A DNA stretch of 64,000 nucleotides from positions 496,001 to 560,000 of the forward strand of contig NZ_JAPDDR010000003.1 in the NCBI RefSeq assembly GCF_025950095.1. The letters run 5' to 3'. Under the pieces are notes generated by a model. That model searched no databases, was not told the DNA's origin, and worked only from the letters and a program-made list of their open reading frames with translations. The first letter of the stretch is position 1; each line of letters opens with the position of its first letter. Shown here one piece after another: positions 37,401 to 45,458 of this stretch. The translations under genes and the position numbers were made by a program. The stretch comes from Luteolibacter rhizosphaerae (lineage in GTDB: Bacteria; Verrucomicrobiota; Verrucomicrobiia; Verrucomicrobiales; Akkermansiaceae).

Positions 37401-38273
37401 ATGAGGGCTCTCTTCGTTCACGCGCATTATGACGACTACGAGTTCACCGCTGCTGGAACCTTCGAGCGCTGGCGGAGAACCCTCCCGGGCTTCCGCGGCC
37501 GCGTGCTCGTCTGCACGGATGGGAGGGCCGGCCACCACTTCCGCACCCGCGAGGAAACCGGTGCCCTGAGGCTGGCCGAGCAGGAGGAATCCGCCCGCCT
37601 CGGCGGCTACGAGTTTGTCCCCCTCCGCCTGCACGATGGCAGCATCCCCCGTGAAGCCTGCCTGCAGCCATCCGTCGAGTTCCACGCCGCCCTGTGGAAA
37701 GCCATTCGCGATTTCGAGCCCGACTACCTCTTCTGCCCGCCCCTCGCCAGCGACCCCCTCGTCGGCATCCACAACGACCACCAGACCGTGGCGGAAGCAG
37801 TACGACGCGTGGCGTACATGATCAACGTTCCCCACGCCTTCACCCCGGAATATCCCGCGGACGAAACCACTTCCGAAACCTGCACAGTGCCTGTGATCCT
37901 GAACGTCCACGACTCCTACATGAGCGGCGCGAACGCCTGCGATCTAACCGTCGACGTGGAGGAAGTGTTCGACCTGATCGCCCGTCTCTCCTGGTGCCAC
38001 CAATCCCAGATCTGCGAATGGCTACCCTGGGTCGGCAGACACAACCTTGCAGCACCCGCATGGCTCGGAGAATGGACCGCCGCCCTGCGCCAACGCTTCG
38101 AGCGGAAGAACCGGGAACTGAATCTCAAGCCCGGCCGCGCGGCGGAGGTCTTCCGCGTCACCGCATGGGGCAGGGTCCCGACCGTGGTAGAGCTCACCCG
38201 GGACTTCCCCGCCGGCACCGGGATCGGGCCCGAGCTCCCCGCCCGCCTGTCCAGATGGCGCGGAGAAGCTTGA
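37401..38273 (+). CDS. PIG-L family deacetylase
   Basis: A 290-residue zinc-dependent LmbE/PIG-L deacetylase. The opening FVHAHYDDYEFTAAGT is the metal-binding AHxDD motif, and the second His lies in GIHNDHQTV. Members deacetylate N-acetylglucosamine-type sugars. The start is uncertain: ATG 37401 (a GGGAGG sits directly against it) or ATG 37374, which immediately follows the oxidase stop (TGAATG). The family motif begins right after 37401, so I chose that one. mlaF starts 32 bases later. Confidence 0.88.
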   Translation: MRALFVHAHYDDYEFTAAGTFERWRRTLPGFRGRVLVCTDGRAGHHFRTREETGALRLAEQEESARLGGYEFVPLRLHDGSIPREACLQPSVEFHAALWKAIRDFEPDYLFCPPLASDPLVGIHNDHQTVAEAVRRVAYMINVPHAFTPEYPADETTSETCTVPVILNVHDSYMSGANACDLTVDVEEVFDLIARLSWCHQSQICEWLPWVGRHNLAAPAWLGEWTAALRQRFERKNRELNLKPGRAAEVFRVTAWGRVPTVVELTRDFPAGTGIGPELPARLSRWRGEA

Positions 38274-38305
38274 GGTATCTGCCGCCCCTCACTTAGGCTC
38301 TGCGC

Positions 38306-39058
38306 ATGGGCGAGGCCTTCATCCGGGTGCGCGGGCTTGAGCAAAAGTTCGGCTCGCAGCATGTGCTGCGTGGCGTCGACCTGGAGGTCATGCGTGGCGA
38401 GACACTCGTCCTCCTCGGCGGATCCGGCGGCGGCAAGTCCGTCCTGCTGAAGCACCTCCCCGGCCTCCTCCGGCCATGGAAAGGCAGCGTCGAGATCGAC
38501 GGCGAAGAGATCTCCCACCTCGGCGAGCGCGAGCTGGCACCCATCCGCCGCAAGGTCGGCATCATGTTCCAGAACGGCGCGCTCTTCGACTCCATGAGCG
38601 TCGAGGAAAACGTCGCCTTCTCCCTCCGCGAGGCCGGGGTGAAGAACGACAAGGAGATCGCCCAGCGCGTCGGCGAGGCGCTGGACATCGTCCGTCTCCC
38701 GGGCCAGCAGAAGAAGATGCCCTCGGACCTCTCCGGCGGCATGCGCAAGCGCGTCGCTCTCGCCCGCGCCGTCGTCGGCCGCCCCGCCTGCGTCCTCTAC
38801 GATGAGCCCCACGCCGGCCTCGACCCCATTACCGCCGACTCCATTGATCACCTGATCAAGGACCTCCAGCGCGATCTGGGCATGACCAATGTCGTTATCA
38901 CCCACGAAATGCGCAGCGTCTTCCACATCGCGGACCGCGTGATTTTCCTCCAGGAGGGTCGCATCCACTGGACCGGCACGCCGGAGGAATTGCGCGTGAC
39001 CCGTGACCCCGTCCTCCGCCCCTTCGTCGACGGCGATTCCGGCGAAGCGTGGAATTGA
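38306..39058 (+). CDS. mlaF: MlaF-like phospholipid ABC transporter ATPase
   Basis: A 250-residue ATPase of the MCE/Mla type. It has Walker A GGSGGGKSVLL, signature DLSGGMRKRVALARA and Walker B CVLYDEPHAGLDP. These transporters move phospholipids between membranes to maintain outer-membrane asymmetry. The substrate-binding subunit mlaD follows 43 bases later. The permease mlaE, normally in the same operon, is not seen on either side. Confidence 0.93.
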   Translation: MGEAFIRVRGLEQKFGSQHVLRGVDLEVMRGETLVLLGGSGGGKSVLLKHLPGLLRPWKGSVEIDGEEISHLGERELAPIRRKVGIMFQNGALFDSMSVEENVAFSLREAGVKNDKEIAQRVGEALDIVRLPGQQKKMPSDLSGGMRKRVALARAVVGRPACVLYDEPHAGLDPITADSIDHLIKDLQRDLGMTNVVITHEMRSVFHIADRVIFLQEGRIHWTGTPEELRVTRDPVLRPFVDGDSGEAWN

Positions 39059-39101
39059 TCGCCCTTGCTTCGCGGCCTCCGAGTGGCGAGACTACGCGCG
39101 C

Positions 39102-40127
39102 ATGGGTGAATCCAAGCGGAAGACCGAACTTTGGGTCGGAGTGTTCGTGTTCATCGGCCTCGCGCTGCTGGGCGCGCTCACCGTGCAGTTCGGCCGCTTC
39201 AGCGATCGCATGCGCGGGAAGTACCAGCTCATGGTCGTATTCGATGACGCCTCCGGCCTGATCAAGGGCTCGGAGATCCGCATGGGCGGCGCCCGCATCG
39301 GGAAGGTGGCGGATCATCCGGAGTTGAACGAGAACGTGAAGGTCCAGGTCCTGATGAACATCGACGAGCCGATCCGCATCCCGGAGAACTCGATGATCCA
39401 GATCGCCTCCGCCACCCTGCTCGGGGACAAGATGATCGTCATCACGCCACCTGAAGGCGGCACCAGCACCGGCCGCTTCATCGAGCCCGGCTCCGTCCTG
39501 CGCGGCGGCGGGCCCTCCGGCTTGGACGCGATCCAGAACAACGCCGAAGCGGTCAGCCGCGATGCCCGCCGGCTCATGCAGGAGGCGGAGTCCACCTTTC
39601 TCAAGCTCGACTCGGCGGTGGATGACGTCCGCATCGTCACCGGTCGCTTGGCGGACACCTTGGAGAAGATCAATGAGTCGATTCTCTCGGAGGGCAACCT
39701 CAAGCGCATCGACGGCACCCTCGCGAATCTTGAGGCCACCACTGGCGAGTGGGCCAAGGCCAGCGCCACCCTCGAGCCCACCATCGTTGACGCGCGCGAA
39801 GCCATCGACGCGATCAAGAAGGCCGCGAACTCCGCGGACGGCACCTTCGTTAGGGCCGGCGAGCGCATCGATCAGCTCGAGCCTGCCCTGCGCGACGTCC
39901 CGAAGGCAGTCGCCTCCATCTCACGCGCCGCCGACAAGGCCGGTAATGCCTTGGATCGCGTCGAGAAAGGCGACGGCCTGTTAGGCACGCTGGCCTACGA
40001 TCGCGACGTGTCCAACGACGCCCGCGCCTTCATCCGCAATCTCAAGCAGCAGGGCATTCTCCGCTACCGCGACAAGGAAACCCCGGAGGAAGACCCGCGG
40101 AACCGCTTCCGGGGGCGGAGAAGGTGA
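39102..40127 (+). CDS. mlaD: MlaD/MCE-domain protein
   Basis: A 341-residue protein with one N-terminal membrane helix (LWVGVFVFIGLALLGALTV) and an MCE domain at about residues 40-120 (GLIKGSEIRMGGARIGKV). A long alpha-helical tail (about 150-310) with many Ala/Glu/Asp heptads follows. It would present lipid to the MlaF-driven complex from the periplasm. ATG 39102 puts basic residues before the helix. The stop overlaps the next gene (GTGA). Confidence 0.92.
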   Translation: MGESKRKTELWVGVFVFIGLALLGALTVQFGRFSDRMRGKYQLMVVFDDASGLIKGSEIRMGGARIGKVADHPELNENVKVQVLMNIDEPIRIPENSMIQIASATLLGDKMIVITPPEGGTSTGRFIEPGSVLRGGGPSGLDAIQNNAEAVSRDARRLMQEAESTFLKLDSAVDDVRIVTGRLADTLEKINESILSEGNLKRIDGTLANLEATTGEWAKASATLEPTIVDAREAIDAIKKAANSADGTFVRAGERIDQLEPALRDVPKAVASISRAADKAGNALDRVEKGDGLLGTLAYDRDVSNDARAFIRNLKQQGILRYRDKETPEEDPRNRFRGRRR

Positions 40128-40777
40128 ACGAACCCAATCCTTACGCTCCGCCCGCAGTCCACGTCGGGGACGAGCTTCCTCCCAGCACCGGTCCCCTGTG
40201 GCGCATCACTTCAGGGCGTTTGCAGGTGCGGAATATGGCCAGCTTGCCGGATGTCTGCGTCTGCGGAGACCCGCAAACGGAACTTGGAGTTCGCAGTTCG
40301 ATCGTTCTGGAGTCGCTTCCGCTATGGGTGAAGCCTGTCCTCTTTCTGGGTATTGTGATTGCCACTCAGTTGACCAAGCTTGATTGGAGCATCGGCGTCG
40401 TGCTCATCATGCTGGCAATCTTCCTGCCCGGGCTCTTCGCGAAAAGAGTGAAGCTGATGATCTTCCGTTCGAGGCGCTCGGAACGGAGCGTGATGATCCG
40501 CAAGGCGCTTTCCGGAGTTATCTTCATCGCCGTGTTCTGGGCCTCGTTGAACTATGGCATCCAGTGGAAGTGGGATCTGTTCGGGCTCCATGGCCAGATC
40601 GACGTGGGAATGCTGGCTCTCGTCTGCCTCTTCATGGACATTATCCCGGGCCGGGGCCCTTCCCGGGTGATCACGCTAGGCGACGCTTGGTTCGAGGTGA
40701 AGGGAACCCACCCTGACGCTCTGGCGAAGCTGGAGGAGATTCAGGGAAGGGTGAAGCCATCCCATCCTCCCGCGTGA
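40124..40777 (+). CDS. Membrane protein of unknown function (NPYAPP N-terminus)
   Basis: A 217-residue protein with three or four hydrophobic segments (about residues 67-100, 130-150 and 155-175). It opens MNEPNPYAPPAV, a pattern I associate with many uncharacterised membrane proteins of Planctomycetota and Verrucomicrobiota. The start is GTG, overlapping the mlaD stop, so it is probably co-expressed with mlaFD. A role as an Mla permease is unlikely: it lacks MlaE motifs. Confidence 0.65.
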   Translation: MNEPNPYAPPAVHVGDELPPSTGPLWRITSGRLQVRNMASLPDVCVCGDPQTELGVRSSIVLESLPLWVKPVLFLGIVIATQLTKLDWSIGVVLIMLAIFLPGLFAKRVKLMIFRSRRSERSVMIRKALSGVIFIAVFWASLNYGIQWKWDLFGLHGQIDVGMLALVCLFMDIIPGRGPSRVITLGDAWFEVKGTHPDALAKLEEIQGRVKPSHPPA

Positions 40778-40810
40778 CAGCTCTCAGCTCCGTGCTAGCG
40801 TCTCCTTCTC

Positions 40811-41347
40811 ATGAAGCTCCTCGCCATCCCTCTCGCCCTGCTCCTCGCTTCCTGTTCCACCCAGAGCTGTTGGAAGGGCGGCGAACCCATGCGCGTTACC
40901 GAGATGCACGCCCAATGGGGTGCGGAAGTCGACATCAAGAAGTCCGCGAATCAGGTAAAGGTCTATCGCGGCCTCGCCCACCCGCTTGGCGATAAGGCGA
41001 AGTACGAGCGCCAGGTGAAGCAAGGCGGCTGGGTCGAGTTCCAAGGCTTCAAGTTCCACTCCCAGCCCGTCGAAGTTTCGGAAGGCACCGCCATGAAAGT
41101 GCTCGAGATCTACAATCGCTCCGCCTCGCATGAAGCGCAGGCGGTCAAGACCACCTGCGACGGCTTCCATCCGGACTACGCCCTCGTGTGGACGAAGGGC
41201 GGCCAGCAGCGCGTGCTACAGATCTGCTACGGCTGCCACGAGTGGAAATACTTCGGCCCCGGCGGCAAGGTCCACACCGACATCGGGGACAAGACCTACT
41301 TCAAGGACCTGCTGCCCCTCCTGCCGCGGGAGAGAAACCGCCGGTGA
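40811..41347 (+). CDS. Predicted lipoprotein of unknown function
   Basis: A 178-residue exported protein with a lipobox LLASC at residues 11-15. The C-terminal half holds TCDGFHPDYALVW and, later, CYGCHEWKYFG. I know similar paired-Cys segments from an uncharacterised domain, probably metal-binding or structural. CYGCH also fits the c-type heme pattern, but nothing else looks like a cytochrome. It is the last gene of a long plus-strand run. Confidence 0.65.
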   Translation: MKLLAIPLALLLASCSTQSCWKGGEPMRVTEMHAQWGAEVDIKKSANQVKVYRGLAHPLGDKAKYERQVKQGGWVEFQGFKFHSQPVEVSEGTAMKVLEIYNRSASHEAQAVKTTCDGFHPDYALVWTKGGQQRVLQICYGCHEWKYFGPGGKVHTDIGDKTYFKDLLPLLPRERNRR

Positions 41348-41350
41348 GAG

Positions 41351-42061
41351 TTAACGGCTCGTGCCGCGAATCCGCACATTCCGGAACTCGCCGAGATCGT
41401 CGAAGGACCCAAGCCCGATTTGTCCCCACTCCAGCGTCTTGTCCTGCGCGGTCAGGACCGGCTTGTCCATGTCATCGAACCACACGCCGATGTCCCCCGT
41501 GCCGGAGTTCCGGATGATCTTCACCCGGTGCCATTCCCCTTCCTTCCATGGCGTGCCCTCCGTGCGGAAGCTGGTGATCGGCTTCCGGTCCGCGTTGTCC
41601 ACGAGGTGGATCTGGTGGTGCGGCTCATCCGCATTCTCGCCCAAGTGGGCGTAGTAGAAACGGGTTTCTTCAGCCCGCGCGAAAGCGATGCAGAGATCGT
41701 TGTTCCCCGCATCGAATTTCGTCAGCCGCACCTCGGCTGTCAGCGTGAAGTCCTTCCACTCCTTGCCCCCGCACCAAGCCAGGTTGAAGGGGCTGCGATA
41801 CTTCGGCTTCGCCCCGGTCTGGGCGATCAATTGCAGTACGCGCTCCGTGCCCTCGCCTGCCCACTTCCATGTGGACTCGTTCGAGAAACTCCACTTCCCG
41901 GGATCGGCGAAGAGATCGAGCTCCATCGCCGTGGATCGGCTATTCCCGCTGCAGCAGGGCGGGACGCTGATGGCAGGAGGCTCCGCCGCAGTCAGCGGCA
42001 GCACGAAAAGCGCGAAGTAGGCGGCAAGCTTCAAAACGAAGCGCAATCTGGACCCGTCCAT
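41351..42061 (-). CDS. Secreted DUF1080-like (laminin-G/jelly-roll) protein
   Basis: A 236-residue exported protein with signal peptide (cleavage near LTAAE). The mature part resembles the DUF1080/3-keto-disaccharide hydrolase beta-sandwich: WSFSNESTWKWAG, a central EVRLTKFDAGNNDLCIAF, HRVKIIRNSGTGDIGVWFDD and GQIGLGSFDDLGEFRNVRIR. Such proteins are very frequent in this phylum and act on or bind sugars; the exact activity is unknown. Confidence 0.75.
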   Translation of the reverse strand: MDGSRLRFVLKLAAYFALFVLPLTAAEPPAISVPPCCSGNSRSTAMELDLFADPGKWSFSNESTWKWAGEGTERVLQLIAQTGAKPKYRSPFNLAWCGGKEWKDFTLTAEVRLTKFDAGNNDLCIAFARAEETRFYYAHLGENADEPHHQIHLVDNADRKPITSFRTEGTPWKEGEWHRVKIIRNSGTGDIGVWFDDMDKPVLTAQDKTLEWGQIGLGSFDDLGEFRNVRIRGTSR

Positions 42062-42147
42062 CGGGAAATCAAGCGGCCATCTCCGCCTTGCTGCATGGCC
42101 GGAAAACAGATTGCCGCTAGAGGTCTACAGTGCTTTCCTGAGACTCC

Positions 42148-43770
42148 ATGAGTCACCCCGAGGCACCCGGCGGATCGAACTCCGACGAAGCATCCCGCAT
42201 GGTTCTGGCGCTGAAGGCGTCGAACGAAGGGATCTGGGACTGGTGGGTAGGCAGAAGCGAGATCTACTACTCGCGCCGCATCCTTGAGTTTCTCGAATGC
42301 AGCAGTTCTTCGGCGCCCAATCTCTTCCTCGCACCGCATCCCACGATCCATGAGGACGACCGCGAGAGATTCGCCTTCGCGCTGCAGAATGTGCTGAATC
42401 CCTCCGGGCCCGAACTCTTCGCGATCGACTGCCGCATCAGGACGGGTGGGGACCGCTGGCGCTGGCTCCGGATCCGCGGCTCGGTGGTCCGGGACCGGGA
42501 GGGCAAGGCGCAACGGATCGCGGGCTCGATGATCGATATCTCCCTGCGCAAGCAGGCCGAGGCGCAGATCGAGGAAGAGCGGCACCTGCTTCGCATGCTG
42601 ATCGATCACGTGCCGCTGCAGGTCTACTTTAAGGACAAGCATTCCCGCTTCGTGCTCGCGAACCGGCAGATGGCCGAGTGGATGGGGCTTAAGGAACCTT
42701 CCGAACTCAACGGCAAGCACGACCGCGATTTCTTCGAGACCGAGCATGGCGAGCAAGCCGCGCAGGACGAGCAGCGCATCATGGAAACGCTCGAGCCGGT
42801 GAATGAAAAGGTCGAGAAGGAGACTTGGCGTGGCGGCGATGACACCTGGGTGCTCACCTCGAAGTTTCCCTGGGTGGATAGCAATGGCGAGGTGCTCGGG
42901 ACCTTCGGTGTCTCCAGCGATGTCACCGAGCTGGTCACCGCCAAACAGGAAGCCACCGATTTGGCCGCGGAGTTGCAGGTACGCAACGAAGCCTACGAGG
43001 AGGAGCTCCAGCTCGCGCGCGAGATCCAGCAGGCACTCGCCGGATCAAGTTTCCCGGAGGTGAGCGACGGAAAATCGGCGCTGAGCTTCGGTGCACGCTA
43101 TCTGCCGATTTCCGGCATGGCGGGCGACTTCTTCGAAGTACTACGGATCTCGAATGACAAGGCGGGCCTCCTGATCTGCGATGTCATGGGTCACGGGGTC
43201 CGCTCGGCCCTCGTGGTCGCCATGCTTCGTGGTCTGTTAGAGAAACAGAGGCGCAGCGCGTTGGATCCCTCCGCCTTCCTCTCCGGTCTTAACAAGGGCT
43301 TGGCGGCAATCCTCGATCGGGCGGGAGCCACCATGTTCGCCACCGCCTTCTATGCCGTGGTGGACCTCAGCGCGGGCACCCTGCGCTACGCTTGCGCCGG
43401 TCATCCCGGAGCAGTCGCCACGGGTCCCGGCGGCGTGCGGCAGTTGGCCGCCACGCGAAAGGAGAAAGGTCCTGGTCTCGGCCTGCTGGAGAAAGCAGAC
43501 TACCCTTCCGGCACTGTCTCCCTGTCCGAAGTGAACCGCCTGCTGCTCTTCACCGACGGCATCCTGGAAGCCGAGAACGACGAGGGCGAACCCTTCCTCG
43601 AAAAGCGCCTGATGGAAACCGCAGAGGAGTGCCGCAGCGAATCCTTGGAGCAAATGCTCGATCTCGTTCTCGCGCGAGTGCTCCAGTATTCGGACGGCCA
43701 TCATTTCGATGATGATGTGTGCCTCCTGGGCATGGAGCTGGTGCCGATGGAAGCTGCGCGACCGGGCTAA
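42148..43770 (+). CDS. PAS-PAS-SpoIIE/PP2C phosphatase (RsbU-like)
   Basis: A 540-residue cytoplasmic signalling protein. Two PAS domains (about residues 20-130 and 150-265) are followed by a short coiled coil (EEELQLAREIQQAL) and a SpoIIE-type phosphatase (about 310-530). The phosphatase has Asp motifs MAGDFFE, CDVMGHGVRSAL, FTDGILEAE and HFDDDVCLL. Such proteins dephosphorylate anti-anti-sigma factors in partner-switching. No anti-sigma or STAS gene lies nearby. The PAS ligand is unknown. Confidence 0.9.
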   Translation: MSHPEAPGGSNSDEASRMVLALKASNEGIWDWWVGRSEIYYSRRILEFLECSSSSAPNLFLAPHPTIHEDDRERFAFALQNVLNPSGPELFAIDCRIRTGGDRWRWLRIRGSVVRDREGKAQRIAGSMIDISLRKQAEAQIEEERHLLRMLIDHVPLQVYFKDKHSRFVLANRQMAEWMGLKEPSELNGKHDRDFFETEHGEQAAQDEQRIMETLEPVNEKVEKETWRGGDDTWVLTSKFPWVDSNGEVLGTFGVSSDVTELVTAKQEATDLAAELQVRNEAYEEELQLAREIQQALAGSSFPEVSDGKSALSFGARYLPISGMAGDFFEVLRISNDKAGLLICDVMGHGVRSALVVAMLRGLLEKQRRSALDPSAFLSGLNKGLAAILDRAGATMFATAFYAVVDLSAGTLRYACAGHPGAVATGPGGVRQLAATRKEKGPGLGLLEKADYPSGTVSLSEVNRLLLFTDGILEAENDEGEPFLEKRLMETAEECRSESLEQMLDLVLARVLQYSDGHHFDDDVCLLGMELVPMEAARPG

Positions 43771-43781
43771 CCGCGAAACCC

Positions 43782-44534
43782 TCACTGCCAGGCATCCCAC
43801 AGCAGCTTCACCGTCATCGCGAAGACCACGGTCAAAAACACCGGCCGGATAAATCCCGCTCCCTTGCGGATCACCATGCCCGCCCCCATCCGCGCGCCCA
43901 GGAGTTGCCCGATGATCATCGCCCCCGCGGCGATGAAATGCACCGACCCGTTCGGCAGGAAGATCACCAGCGAGCCTAGGTTGCTCGCCAGGTTCACCGC
44001 CTTCGTATAGCCGGTGGCGCCCTTCAGCTCCAAGCCTAGCAGGGCCACCACGGCCAGTGTCCAGAAGGACCCCGTCCCGGGACCGAAAAAGCCGTCGTAG
44101 AACCCGATCGCGACCCCGAAGATGATCGCGAAGACCACCGGCTTCATGCGCTGCTCTCCCGTCTTCACGCCGAATTTCCGGTTCAGCGCGGTATAGACCG
44201 CCACCGCAGCCAGCAGCCAGGGGATGAGTTGCTTGAGCAGGTCCTTGCTCAGGATGCTGACCGCATAGGCCCCGCCCATGCTCGCCAGAAAGCTGATGAC
44301 CACCGCGAGTTTCAGCCCCGGAGTCTTCATCAGCCCGGCCCGTGCATAGCGCCAGACCGCCATCGTCGTGCCGAAGGAAGCTTGGAGTTTGTTCGTGCCC
44401 AGGGCCACTTGCGGCGGCATCCCTGTGGCTAGCAGCGCGGGTACCGTGATCAGCCCGCCGCCACCCGCCACCGCGTCGATGAAGCCGCCGGCGAAGCCAG
44501 CCAAACCCAGCAGGAGGTAGATGTAGGGCTCCAT
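43782..44534 (-). CDS. TauE/SafE family anion permease
   Basis: A 250-residue inner-membrane protein with about eight helices. GFAGGFIDAVAGGGGLITVPALL is the N-terminal family motif, and GFYDGFFGPGTGSFW is its second, repeat-related copy. Members export sulfite, sulfoacetate or similar anions. The start was set at ATG 44534, as upstream residues have no hydrophobic character. It lies 5 bases after the methyltransferase gene, probably in the same operon. Confidence 0.9.
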   Translation of the reverse strand: MEPYIYLLLGLAGFAGGFIDAVAGGGGLITVPALLATGMPPQVALGTNKLQASFGTTMAVWRYARAGLMKTPGLKLAVVISFLASMGGAYAVSILSKDLLKQLIPWLLAAVAVYTALNRKFGVKTGEQRMKPVVFAIIFGVAIGFYDGFFGPGTGSFWTLAVVALLGLELKGATGYTKAVNLASNLGSLVIFLPNGSVHFIAAGAMIIGQLLGARMGAGMVIRKGAGFIRPVFLTVVFAMTVKLLWDAWQ

Positions 44535-44539
44535 GGCGA

Positions 44540-45394
44540 TCAGGACTTCACGGCCACCAAGCCATACATCAGCGGGATCTTCGGCATGCCTTCGGGCATC
44601 GTCCAACGCCGCCCCGGCAGCTCGGCCATCCTGCGGTAGGGCTTCCAGCCATTGGAGAAGAGATGCTCGCGGAAGATGCGAAGTTCTAGACCGGCATCAA
44701 GCACCGCACCGATGATTCCGGAGACGGAATAAGGAAACTCGGCGCAGGGATTCGGGTTCACGAAAGGCTCGCTTACGTTCTCAGCACCCGACACGGCCAG
44801 CGCGCCCCCGGAGTCTCCGACATAGTCCGAGATGCCTGTATCCCAGTGCAGGGGTTCGGGCATCTGGTAGTCGTACTTCGGCACGCCTTCCTCATCGAAG
44901 ATCATCGCCACGGGATGAAACTCCATGCACACGAAACGCCCGCCGGGCTTCAGCACCGCCGCGACATCCCGCATCCAGTGCGCCAGATCGGAGAGCCAGC
45001 ACAGTGCACCGTAGGAACAGAAAACCACATCGAACTGGCGACCGGCCGCAATCGCCGCCTCCAGCCAAGGATAGACATCCGAACGCTCGAAACTGCCGAC
45101 TATCCCCGAGTCACTCGAAAGCTTCCGGGCGAAATCGATCGCCTCGTCGCTGATATCCACCCCCGTAACCTTCGCCCCCAGCTTTGCGATCGAGAGCGTA
45201 TCTTGACCTGAGTTGCAGAGCAGGTGCAGCACTTCTTTTCCCCGGATCTCGCCGAGCAGCTCAATCTCCTCCGGGAACAATGTGCTCCCGCCCGAGCGCA
45301 GGAAGCCCGCCTGATCCTGCTTGTGCGAATTGTGGCGGACCGTCGCGGCATTCCACGAAATGCGGTTCAGTTCATGAAGGTCGCCGCGGATCAT
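44540..45394 (-). CDS. SAM-dependent methyltransferase, class I
   Basis: A 284-residue methyltransferase with the Rossmann motif VLHLLCNSGQDTLSIAKLG, the acidic residue in GVDISDEAI and a later RFVCMEFHPVA. The substrate cannot be deduced. ATG 45394 was chosen; a GTG two codons upstream is also possible. It precedes the TauE gene by 5 bases. Confidence 0.85.
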   Translation of the reverse strand: MIRGDLHELNRISWNAATVRHNSHKQDQAGFLRSGGSTLFPEEIELLGEIRGKEVLHLLCNSGQDTLSIAKLGAKVTGVDISDEAIDFARKLSSDSGIVGSFERSDVYPWLEAAIAAGRQFDVVFCSYGALCWLSDLAHWMRDVAAVLKPGGRFVCMEFHPVAMIFDEEGVPKYDYQMPEPLHWDTGISDYVGDSGGALAVSGAENVSEPFVNPNPCAEFPYSVSGIIGAVLDAGLELRIFREHLFSNGWKPYRRMAELPGRRWTMPEGMPKIPLMYGLVAVKS

Positions 45395-45458
45395 GGGCAC
45401 AGGGGAGGGGGAACGAGGGGGCAGGTCAATCGCGGATCTTCCCCGCGAGCGCGGAGCT

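Noticed and set aside
40811-41347. CYGCH as a c-type heme site in the lipoprotein
   Set aside because: No other cytochrome features are visible; paired Cys here fit a metal-binding or structural domain better.
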